Origin: Ostrinia nubilalis
Lineage: Eukaryota; Arthropoda; Insecta; Lepidoptera; Crambidae
Direction: 5' to 3'
Assembly: GCF_963855985.1 (NCBI RefSeq)
Contig: NC_087098.1
Location: 11,366,501 to 11,430,500, forward strand
DNA: 64,000 nt
This document shows positions 35,354 to 47,300 of the stretch, one piece after another (position 1 is the stretch's first letter; the number at the start of each line of letters is the position of its first letter). Below the pieces are notes generated by a model, which worked only from the letters and a program-made list of their open reading frames with translations, ran no database searches and was not told the DNA's origin. Both the position numbers and the translations under genes were made by a program.

Positions 35354-37714
35354 AATTCCGGTGGCGCAATTTCGGTGGCTCCGGTGGCGAATCTATTGCC
35401 GGAATTGGTCTTATTGGCTCTGGAGCATTGTACCTAGGTCTACTAAGGTCTCAGTCATAACTACAATATCGTCAGTGAATCGAAGTTGTGTGATTTACTC
35501 GCCGTATCTTGATACTGAGCTCGGTCTAGCTCAGAAGCTTGAAAACCTCTAAGTGGGAGGTAATGAAGACTTTAAGAGATTATGGTGTCTCCAACTCTGA
35601 ACCCTCGCAGCAATCAGATAAGTTTCGAGTTCTGATCTTGGGGGAGGGCTGATATGATGAAGTTTTCATACAAATACTTCAGAAGTTGCATGTATCGACA
35701 GTCAATTTGACGCCATTAAAGAGACTGTAGCACAGCCCAGGTCTTGACCGAATCGAAGAAGGTACAAAAAGGCCAATAATAATGACTGATTATAGTCCTC
35801 AGTCTTCTGCATAATTTGACGCAGCATTAAATATGTACGTAGTATTACAAACGTCTTTTCGAAAATGAGGTTGTCTGGGAGACTGGATGTTTCAGGAAAA
35901 AGCTGCCTCACCTGACTCTGGACCATCGCCAACGTCCATTCCATTCCAGTCTCTAGCACCACCACCATGTCTTATTTTTTGGTTTATCGACCAATAAACA
36001 TGGTGGTATTTAAGAGAACTTTAGTACTAGCATTCCATCTGATTTCATAAGCTCAGTTGTGATTTCATTATCTCCTGGTACATACCTTGTTGTTTTTAAT
36101 AGGGCATTCTAATCTCACTCAAGCTAAAGTCTAGGATATCTTCGCTAAAGTGTCGGAATAATCTCGATCTTCAGCCTAATTACTAGTAGTGCTTCTTAAT
36201 CTCTCCTAGCAGCTTAGGCATTTACCAAAATGGTTCTGCTATCCTCGTTATTCATGTTGGTATATTCAATTTGGTCCTCGCAAATACATACTTTCGATTT
36301 ATTACAAAAAAATCGTCTCTATAATACACTTTGTATCAGCGTGAGAACTTGGATAGCTATTTATACATCGATACTAAGCAGAATCTTAAAAACAGATGAG
36401 AATAGTCCTGAAACAGCTAAAATTTCCCTAGTCTCGTAGGTTGCAATCTATTCTGCCACTCGAGATGAAAATTCGTAGGTCTTTGGAGCTGGATTGGCAC
36501 TGGTCGTGGCTTAGGCTTCATCAGTCGACAGCTTTTGAGCATCTTTTATTCGGCATTCTTCTATTTCGGTGATGACTTCTTCTTCTTCCTCGGTCCCTCA
36601 CTGATGAGGATCGCAACCGCAGATAGTGTTCCTTCATAGACTGCGGTCATAAGCTGTGTGGTGATCGGAGAATGCAAATGTGATTGAATTGCCTGTTCGT
36701 CTAAAAATGATTACTACATTTTGATTTTTGCAGTACTATTAGGGTGCAGCTCAGTACGCTTTTACAGTTCTGGCATCTTTTGCTAGGCCTTCTCTCTCTA
36801 TGAGGCTGGCTGGATTTAGTCCTCCGTTTCTTAATTGTACTACTTTCATCTAGCTCATTGTCGCTAGGTTTGCATAGTTTTCCGTTAAATTACCCTGTCA
36901 CAAATATGTAATGTGTTAGTTCAGTAGCTGGTATAGATCTAGAAATATCTTCATACTTAATCTCCAGTTCGCATGGTCTTTAGCGAATAATTAGTTGCGT
37001 AATTCTGAGTATAGGATAGGTATGATACCATCATGAAAACTTGGCTAGCCTGGACCAATATTTTTACTTATGGAAGATAAACCTAACACCAACCTGGGGC
37101 AGTTGGTCGCCCTCCCGGGACTAGAGTTGGTTTCTGGGTTTGAGGGTCATGTATGATGTCTTTGTGATGACTCTAGAATAACGGGGCTGTTGGCAGCTAG
37201 AGCCAGAAAGTTTTGGATTTGTTCTCTATGGAGGGATTTTGCCGTTATCACCATGCTTAGCAGGCTGGTTGGTAGTTCCAGTATGGTAGTATAATACCCG
37301 GAAAGATGCTGCAGCCCACCCTCCAGTATTTTGATTCCTTAGTCGGCTATTACGACTCACGTGGGAAGATTTGATGCTTTTTTAGGGTCACAACACAGGC
37401 CTGAATATTGTTTTTCATTATAAACATCTTTACTGGATAATAATACTTAATCGATTACAAATAAGTAATTTGAGACAATCATCCGTAACATTCCGAAGTC
37501 CGCTGTATAAATAAATTTCGGTGGATTGGTTCTTAATTCCGGTGGCTCAAATACAATTTCGGTGGCTCTTGATAATTTCAAATTGACATATCTCGAGAAG
37601 TATTAATAATATTTTGATCTCTACCATATCATTGAATAATACAAGTTAATTACTATTATTTCTGCCACAAAAAAGTTTTGGAAAGTGGAAATTAAAATTC
37701 GCCACCGGAATTAG
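35354..37714. repeat. CCGGTGGC-motif repeats bracketing the decayed LINE
   Basis: AATTCCGGTGGCGCAATTTC begins at 35354, with two more GGTGGC motifs by 35388. Another cluster of three lies at 37518-37566. An inverted copy, ATTCGCCACCGGAATT, lies near 37698-37713. The outermost motifs are in inverted orientation, as terminal repeats of an element would be. Whether one 2.36-kb element or two small ones is present cannot be decided from one copy. A weaker ACAGTGGCTCAATTTCGAC lies at about 35013. Confidence 0.45.
35410..36900 (-). pseudogene. decayed RTE-type LINE reverse transcriptase (minus strand)
   Basis: Read on the minus strand, an 88-codon frame (35702-35968) contains EKTFVILRTYLMLRQIMQ, TEDYNQSLLLAFLYLL and RFGQDLG, which match the start of the reverse-transcriptase domain of RTE/BovB-type LINEs (the usual form is DYNQPLCLAFVDYEKAFDS). 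Further downstream on the same strand come a conserved LKYLYENF-like piece in another frame, and then sequence resembling the FADDIVVM region near 35470. Frames shift repeatedly and stops are frequent, so it is dead. The upstream part (36000-36900, possibly to 37340) probably corresponds to the endonuclease linker but is too eroded to assign. Confidence 0.6.
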
Positions 37715-40700
37715 GCAAAAAACGAGTTTGTTGATATTCACCCAAATATGAACCTGGACACATTTGAACATCAGACAATTTCAATACAATAATAAACAAT
37801 AGACGAGCGTCTGTCTCGAAAAAGGATTATAGGTACCTATTTACAACCTGTCTAGACATGACCACAGGTCCACAGATGTTTATGTGTACAGGATAAGAAA
37901 AAAGGCTTTTGTGCCAAAAGCTTCAATGTGAAATAGTTCGGCGCGTAATTTCAACATTGTAATTCCATTACTATGCTCAATATTGATTGTTTGAGTTTTC
38001 GCCAATCTAACACTGGTAAAGTTTCGTGCCAATTTTTCAATAAAAGGTTATTGTAAAAAATTAAGGATTTAGGCAATGTGATGTTACGGTCACTAAAATA
38101 GTGCCCTTAAATCTATGAAACTATTCTTAGACTAAGTAGGTTTTTATTGTATTTTATGGAATGCAGCCAAGTTTAACTCTAATAAAGGAATTTCAGATAT
38201 TCAATTTGTACTGAATGAGCGACGCTTAAAACTTCTTATCGACGATTTTCTCACAAAAAATTCCTTCAAATCTTTAAAATCGTTTCCGCTTCGATTTCAG
38301 ATAGCATTGATTTTTATTGGCGCTTTACATTTTATTGTTATTAAATACCAAATACCAAAACGCATTCGTGAAAGCGGCGGATTGCAAAGGGTTTATTAGT
38401 TCTTGTCGGCACGCAATACTGTCTCGCAAAGGGTTAACTGATCTAAACGAGTGCTCTCAAACGCCGCTTCCGCCGTTTTTTAATACGAGTCATGAAGTGT
38501 TTATATTGTTTTGTCGTACATTCTTTGAACGTGAAATCATGCGGATTTAACACTTTAGTAAATTACTTACAAAGCTTATTTTAAGTGAGGCTACTCATTA
38601 GGTATAGTAGAATACCAATATTTGTCTATTAATAAAATTAATTTATTTATTATATAGCAGTTAACTAGGTATCCACCGTGTTATTTAGCGATTCCTAATG
38701 TTTTGTTTTTACTACAAGTATTAGTGCATATGAGTAAAAAAAAGCTCATAATCAAGTAATTTTACAAAACTATATACTTTTCACCATTCATCTATTCATT
38801 TTTGCGCCTAATAACGTTATATAAATTAGCCAAAACATGAATACAAAGTTAAAAGTAACTCTACAGTGCTTGTGAGAAAGCTAACCGACATCGATGGGAG
38901 CTTTTTATAACGTTTCGTACGCACAACGCCATCTATCAACAACTGGCAGGAACCGTAGCGACAGGTTTTGCGCGAACGCAGATTGTGCAGTAGCTTTATT
39001 TGACAGAGTGAATTAAATTGAAAGACCTTGTTAACACCAATAGTAAAAAACTCATAAAACAAGCACTTTTACACGTCCCAGTATTAACCCTACCACTGCT
39101 TCAGGACAATAAATGGGCCAGTAAAAGCTAAAAAATAGAGTAAAAATCCTAATTCAAAAACCGGGGTAAGGGTTACGTTAGAAGTTAAAGAGTCAAACAG
39201 TGATTTTATAGCCAAACTTGTTGGTTTTGGATCTAGTAAAGTGCCATAATTTAATTTTAACACGTTGATCTATGTATAAAAGTAGACGTAGCCCACCGTA
39301 TTTAAAAATAAATACTAAGGCTGAATTACACCACCTAGTGTTTTTGTATGGATTTTGACAGATTTTTGACGGTTGTCAAAGTTAAAGTAAACCCAGCCTT
39401 ACAATGTACACTCATTTACGTACAAACTTACATGTGCCGTCGTCTCTACATTGCCCATATTTCAGATCATGATCGTCCAACATAAATTTTCGCGATGTCC
39501 CAACAATAGCAGCGAACAGCTCAGTCGACATCTCAGCATTTGGAGCTTTGGATTAATCACGATCAAACTTTCACGACTGGGAGATGAAATAATAACATTT
39601 TGCTGAATTTATGTCATGTAATGAATCGTCGAAACTTGGTAAAGGATGTGAGACATGATGGCGGTTGATACTATACATATTGCGTACTTATAGTTCCTCC
39701 GCTGAAAAACTTACGTACACGATTTAATGTTATTTATAATACTCGTAGTTTATTAGCCCATCGAAATCTACTCGAATGAATCCACATACAAATCTTAGTA
39801 AATTCAGAAATAGATAGATTCTACATAATAAATGAGCATCATCTAACTATGTAGTTACCTCAATTTGGCCTTATCTTATGACAGTACACTTCATGACGTG
39901 ACGGTGTAGATATTCAGTGGATAACACTGAAAACGTGCGTAATACTATCTTTTAGAATATGAAATATGCACGTAAACATACATCCCAGTATTTTGAAGTC
40001 ACCGACCTATAAGACCGACATATTTGAAAAATATAAATCACATTTTTCTTTATTGTGCTTTTACCCCCTGCAGCTAACTAAACTAATAACTGTCAAACAG
40101 TGATGGAAACACTTATTTTTTATTCACGTCGCACTGTTAATGTAAAACACGTCACTTAGCTGGTTTCAGCTGTACTGAGCCCCATAAAATACGGTCTCCT
40201 ATAACCGAAGATTTACGTAGAGCCGCATTCCATTTGTGATTTAGCCTAAAACAAGGATCGTAAAGCATTTCATAGTGCATTTCATCTCGTCATCGAGTGC
40301 AGTGCTCACGCGCACTCAGGAAGTTATAAATCTAAACAGCCACACTGGATTCTTACAAAAATACCAACGTAACTTGAACTCCCACGTCTTAACAAGTCTT
40401 GTTACAAACACCGGCGAGGCGGCATTTAGTTGAATATGAAGGGTCTGGCTAAAACGGTTGATGAGTAACCCGCTGAAAATGTTAGATCTACTTTTTATTA
40501 CGCGAGCATCCTGCGTAACCCTGGCGACGAACTGACGAGTGAAGAGACGTGGAAATGGGATTGTCAGTCCAAGCCAAGTTGGGCGTCTTTATAATTTATC
40601 AGTCGGACAGTGGAGTTGAATTTGTAGATTTTAATTCTGAGAAACCTACCTAAGAATCTATTTATGTGAATTCGTGCGTAAAACTACGTGATGGAAGAAG

Positions 40701-41219
40701 GATATAGCTTGGTGGCAATAATGTAAAATAGTAAATTTACAAACCCGTTTGACAATCATGGTCTGAAAAATAAAATCCCCGTCCAAAGCCGACGCGTGTG
40801 ATCCTACTAATGAATGATGGCAGTGTCCACGCCCGATAAGCCATATTATTCAATGGCCCTTGCAATTTGTTGTGATAAACTTTTTAAAACGTGCCTGAAT
40901 AAACTTTCGATTTAAATGAATTTTCGATATAAGTTTCGTAATATGACATACATATATTATGGTGATTTAACAATAAATTACAGCAATTACTAGTAGAGTT
41001 AACCTGGCATATTCTCACTCGTTGATATAAGTCCTGTTTGTATCAGATGACTACTTACCGTTAATGTGTTTCTTACTGCCATATTTCAACAATTGTAGGA
41101 CACTATTCAACAAAAGCTCAAGGACTCTGAACTGCACTCAAGAATAAAGCTACCAAAAACATGTTACACTTCCGGTATTCATATAAGTACAAGGTAATAT
41201 TTATAATAGTATCATGCCT
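37715..41219. other. intergenic DNA, one small MITE
   Basis: No gene is recognised. Frames of 77-78 codons at 38317-38550 and 38826-39062 show no domain. The only structured piece is the short inverted-repeat element at 39316-39401. Confidence 0.4.
39316..39401. mobile_element. 86-bp MITE-like element
   Basis: TAAGGCTGAATTACACC at the left and GTAAACCCAGCCTTA at the right form imperfect inverted ends. The TA at each end could be a TA target duplication, as in Tc1/mariner-type MITEs. It contains GATTTTTGACGG and TTGTCAAAG. It is short and the ends are only about 75% complementary. Confidence 0.45.
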
Positions 41220-41325
41220 GTTTTCACCATCAATCCCTAATTTTTAAGTGACTCCCATGGTAACACATAACAGGAATTTTGTATTCATAGGGGTCACTTA
41301 AAAATTAGGGATTGATGGTGAAAAC
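41220..41325. mobile_element. 106-bp MITE with 45-bp nearly perfect inverted ends
   Basis: GTTTTCACCATCAATCCC and TAATTTTTAAGTGACTCCC start the left arm; the right arm repeats them in inverse, with two C/T differences, ending GATGGTGAAAAC. Only about 20 bases separate the arms. This terminus is a familiar short element in moth genomes. Superfamily is not assigned because the target duplication is unclear. Confidence 0.8.
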
Positions 41326-44300
41326 GGTCATCAGACAAGTCTAGAAGTCACTTGCAGCCCCGATGATCTCATTTTGACACAGCTACAAACTGAAACGCTG
41401 TAGCAGTCAATTTATATACTTACATATGGTACACTAGTATTCTACCACTCATCAAAAGCTTAAAAACAACATTAGTAGCTTTATGTACCTTTTGTTATGC
41501 AAAGTTAACTACGACTAGCAAATCAACAGTTCACTCGCTGCAGAAGCATACGCAGTCTACTCAATGCGCACGAGTTGATGGCAGGCGTTTTCACAACGGC
41601 GCAGCTTGATCTGACATAGTTCTTGGATTTTTACTAGTAAAATAATACATAACTATTGTGTATATAAATAAAATATGACAAAAGAGATTCGCTCTTCCTA
41701 ACTCATAAATACAGAATTTCATTCATTATGTCTATTAGCTTGATGATTCTCTACATCCGCAAGTAGAGTGTTAAACTACCACGAATGTTGCACTGTATCA
41801 ATATCTACTATCCTCTATTAAGGTTATTGAAGTTATTTGAGCTAATATCAAGCCGTATTTCGTAAGTACCAACAAATCCTATAGTATACCCACTTGGAAA
41901 CCTAGAGTTGTATACTGTTCTATAACACATGCATGTACCCATAGTCTGCTAAAAGCTTTAATGTGAACACAATCTGCGGAAACTGATTGGTACATTTAGG
42001 GGCTTATGTAACGCTATGCTGTAATAGATAGATACTCTAAGTTCTACTAGGCAGAATGTTGTGATACTAATAGTTCAGGAGATAGATTTTATACAGAATG
42101 TACTTTCTCGCGAATACTTTACTTGGAAAACTTAGTTCACTAACTTTAACTCTAAGCATCAACTCTACTTAATAGCTATATGTATACTCGTTATATCAAT
42201 TAACCAATCAGCTCATGAATTTTAAAATTAAAACCACTAAATATTTCAGTTTGACGTTCTCTGCAATTTTCGTATGAAATATTAAATTATGTCCGTGTTA
42301 CTTTGTTGTAGCAAAAATTTTAATGAACCTTTATTCTGGTGTTATTTATGTGCCACCGACTTAATGACATCGAATGAAATGAACATGTGATTTTGATCAC
42401 CATAACTAACCACATTACACCGATTCCCGCCAACTGTTACTCCGCAAATCTATTATCTGTCAATAACTGCGCTCTATTGTGTTGCCGCAAAAAACGCATA
42501 AATCGAATCGATCTTCGTTGCTGTCTGCCTTTCAGTCCTCTCCTGGCTTTAATGGGCGCGGTCCCTTAGGACCCATGCGTATTTGGTGGCAAACGTCAAA
42601 ATATTTTGTATCAGTTCAGCTAATAATGGCGGTTTGTACCACCATTAGGGTCATATTGTAGCGATATCCGGGGGATTTGTGGCCAAATGTGGCGTTATTT
42701 AATCACGTCTGGGTCCTGTTCTAAAATATACATCAAAATTTTAATAATAACACAATAAATTATCTAAAATAGTATTTGAAATTATATATTTGTATGTTAT
42801 GAATGGTTCAACTGGATTAAAATTAAGCTTTTTGGCAATTTGTCCATATTTTCATATATCATTTTTAAGCACAATTTTTATAGAAAATTTTTATCGAAAA
42901 TCTGTCAAATCTCATTAAGAATTACCAATATTAAATCGAAAGTCATTATTGTGAAGCGCCAAGAATTGTGAAAGTAAATTAATGTTCCCGGAGTGATTCG
43001 CCACTTACGGAAGGCGCCGTAATTTGCTAATGTCATTTGGTCAATTAGCTGAATCTCGGAATCGCATTTTTAAATTAGCAAATAAAGCGTCTGCCGCCAT
43101 TCAGATTAGATTTCTGTTTTGTAATGAGAAAAGCATCGGGACGACAAAAAAATGATGAGAATCCACGACCAATGTTGGGATACTTGACGAAATCTGGCGA
43201 ATGAATGTAATGCCATTATGATTAGCATTATTCGTTCGAAGGGCCCGCGGATTCCGGTTTACGGGTTAAAACGAATTTCGCGAACACAAAGAGATTTTTT
43301 GTTTAGTGCTTTTTAATGCGGCCCCAACATCTGTGCAGTCTCCTCGACTAGTTTAATCGCATTTGTTCCGCTGCACGTTATTGATAGTTGAACGGTTTGT
43401 TTAAATATTTTGGTGATAGAAGCTGCTTACGGGGACTATGGCTGTCTGGGGACGTTTTATGGTGGTTGGTTCCGTGAGGCTAATGTATACTCTAATATCT
43501 TAAAAAACACGCAAGTCGCTAGAGTAATAAAAATAATGTATTACAGCTTTCAGTAATCAATACTAGAAAGCATTAGAATAGCATCCTATTAGGAGAACTA
43601 TTACTTATTTATTTATTTATTTATTCATTGATTTCATTTGTATGTTCAATAATTATGCTAATTGAAAAATAATGTAATCTTAGATAGGCTCTAAGCTGTT
43701 CTCAAAGTTTACAACTTTAGATAAATGTTACACGTTCTACAAATTACAAAACAAACTGTATTATGTGGAACCCTAAAAATATTCTTTGCTAGTCAGATAA
43801 ATATAATTTATGTGGGGATTTTAATAAATAATTAGACGCGATCTGTAAACAGTAAGCTGAAAGTTTTATTTTGTTGCGTGTTTTATAGTTCTGGTTAATC
43901 CGGTCCGTTTTGTCACGGCATTCAGTTCGGCTGCACTAAATACGGGCCTTTGCTTTAACGTTGACATTAATCACAAAAAAACATTTATAACAACAACAAC
44001 TCTTAAAGGAGTTTAGTCTAGTTCAACAACGTATGGTTAACCGCAAAAGTGTTTAGGCTCTTCGTTTTTTCTCCTGTACCTTGTTGTGACTAATGTAAGA
44101 AGTCTATGTTTAACAGTGGAGATCCTATGGCTGAAATGATGATGTTGCAGATAATAATGTTTAATTTTTAGTGAAATTATGGAAAACACAACCGCATTAT
44201 AGTCACATATTGCAGCTAACTACCTAGTAACCTATAAAATAACTCTGATTTTATTTTATTTTGAAGGTATAATTACAGTTATAGGTAGTTACAACCTATC

Positions 44301-47300
44301 TTTTGAGACAGTAACTTGTTTTTACGAGACAGTATAAGTATTCCACTTTAGTTAAACATTTTCTGGAGGAGGAGTATTTGGTAGTATAGGTAACTCATTT
44401 CTAATAACCATAAAGATAAACCAGTATAAGTAGGTACTTTAACTTCTGTCGACGACTGTCCCGCGTACACTCAAGTACAAAAAGCTACTGTTTCAATTAT
44501 ATGCGGTCTCTAGACACGTGCCTTTAAATAGGCATATGACTTACGCGGAAACAAGTTTCTTTGTTACAGCTAACTATTAGCCTAGTTAAGTGGATTGAGT
44601 AATACATGTTATTTAGCATTTTCAAAGAAAAAAGCTTCCTAACTAATGAGACGGTTTTCCTCAATTCAAGTACCGAACACTTTCAATAGGAATTAGCTTT
44701 GGAAAACTTAGTATCAGGACATTGGTGAGAATTCTCAAGAATGATTCCAAGTGTTTTCGGTGGGACCTTCTGGTACTGTTCCAAGTAAGAGCAATAATAG
44801 CTTACATAAGGTCTAACACCAAAGTTACAGTTCACGAGTTAGACCATAAACTACTTGGCTATCTGAAGTTCCGACCCCAACCCGCTGCATAATTAAAACT
44901 CAAATCGAAATGAGGGCCGCGGCCGCCACCGACCGTGTGTCACTGACCGCTCCTGAATGGGACCTAATTTTTTTCAGACCTTCGATTTGTGGGTTCCTGC
45001 TTTGTGATACAAAATTAATGATTTTTGGTCAGCGCTTCGCAGCGTCAGGGCACAAAGGGCCAGTGACAATAGTGTCCCGCTGTCTGCCATATTGACGGAA
45101 GGCTCGCTACCTACGCTCCTGGCCCGGCGTGCTTTGTCCACAGGAATTTTAGACGCGTCATGTACCAAATGGAAGCTCGTGAGAATAACCTGAGATATTT
45201 CATAAAACGATTCTCTAATTACGATTCCGGTTGGACTGCACCGTTTGTTATTTTCAATTTGTCCGCATTGTGATCCGGACAAGTGCATGATGCAGCTCTT
45301 CATACAAATAATGTCTCTGATTTGACAGTTTTTCTTGGAATAAACACTGAGGCTGTATTCGACCTTAATGACCACTCGAATGGTAAATCCAAAGTCCTTA
45401 CTTTGTATCGGAGTAGTTATTCAAAGAGGTCCATTAATCTTTAAAAACACAGTGTTGTTCCTTTTGATTTCAATCCAAAGTAACGCCTTTGGATTCATGC
45501 ATTTATTAAATTCTGATTAACTTCAATTTGCAGGGTATTGAACGTTATCATCAATTAGCAATTTGGGTCCTAACTTATCACTTTGAGACAGCTATACAAA
45601 GCAAAAAATTCATCTTTAAAGGAATCTTTTCTTCGACTTCACCAGAATCATGAATTATGGGTTTGTTGAGGTCTTTTATACCTAAGTAACTGTCACAATT
45701 TGCAAACATTAAAGCGTAATTCTCTTTTTCACAACTCCTAAGATGTGTGGTCTAACCACTATTTACACACATAATGTGACAATGACAACGCATTGCCATA
45801 AATTACAACCTTGATGTGCTGCACCTTGCTTCAATGGACACACACACCCGATTAGTAGTGATGTGCCAACGGCTGGGTTTTACAGGTACAATAACTCGAG
45901 TAAGAGTAACTGAGTTGAAAAGCAGCTTAGTTAATATTCTAAGTCCAGAAATCTGAACAAAGGCCCTCTGCAGAGTACCTAGCTGTAATTTTGAAAGAGA
46001 ACAAGTTGCAACTCTATGAAAATATGGTGTAAAGTCCATAGTCATCAGTTATTATAATCCCGTTGGGATTGGGATAACAGTGGTGGTAACGCGCATCATT
46101 AGAATATACAATAATAATGATGATGAAAAAGAGTAAAGTAGATACTCGTAAGTTGAGTATTATTTTGAAACAAGAGTAGCGTAGTAAAAAACCCGTACCT
46201 ACTCGAGTCCGGTAACGTTCAGCCCATCTCTACCACCGTTAGGGTGGCCGTCTGTTGTGACCGTTTAGCCCAAATAAGGACCATTGTTAACACCATTGTG
46301 GTCACCCCAACATTGTAGCAATTTATTACTATTCAATATAATTTCATTAGCACTGAACTTTATAAATCTACGCCGCAATGGCAATTCGGCTAACAACAGT
46401 TTAGGTTATAGCCAATAAATTCAGGGATTATCTTGTCCGTGGGTCGTGATTAGGCACAATCAATGGAAATTGGGGGTAAGTCGAAAATTAAACCGTGTAA
46501 GCCCGGTTAATGGTCAGTAAAATGGCGGAGGTGACGGATGATGTATTAAAGCTATTGGTCAGCGCTCGTAAATACTCCCAGCGCTGAGGCGAATGGCCAT
46601 TTGATCGTGGAGGTGACCATTTTTCACACGGAACGGGCTCATTAAAATGTGATGTGACTTCCATGTTTCGGAAGCTTTGGACCCCGACATTACGCAAAAT
46701 CTTTAGGTATACCTACTCTTTATTTTGTAAAAAATAATTTAAATAAATGATGTTTACCTAGGATTAAATAAAACAAGTGAAAACGCTAATTTGTTGTGAA
46801 AAGTAATTAACTTCTCTTGTCAAACTCAAAACGAATGGAGAGTGCTATTTAGAGAATCCGTGCTAAGTCTTGCACTGGTAGAGTATATTTGGACCATCAA
46901 ACTGATTGACAGTAGACCCTCTCACACATTCCATCCATCTTACTTAAGCAGGCTTTATCTGTAGATAGGTATAGTACCAATCTGCACTGCATACCTACAT
47001 ACCTACCTACTACGAGTACATATACTCATCGCCACCTGAAATACGTTTACAGGCATAATGCTCTATCTAAATGGTGTGTTAAGATTCGTGTAAGTATACC
47101 TAGATTGCACCTTGAGCCTTGAGTTAAGTTTTATAAATACAACAGTTTTTTCGATATACTGACTTCATTTTTTTCCTTTAAATCCAATTCGTGGAATTCC
47201 TGAAAGCATTGGATACCTGAAAACTACTTGCTAAGGCTACGAAGTTACAAACTGCAGTGTTGAGAAAAGCGTTTCCCGTTTCACTTCTTTGTATAACAAT

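Noticed and set aside
44974..45375. 133-codon minus-strand frame
   Set aside because: No motif, signal or splice context; amino-acid content looks like translated non-coding DNA.
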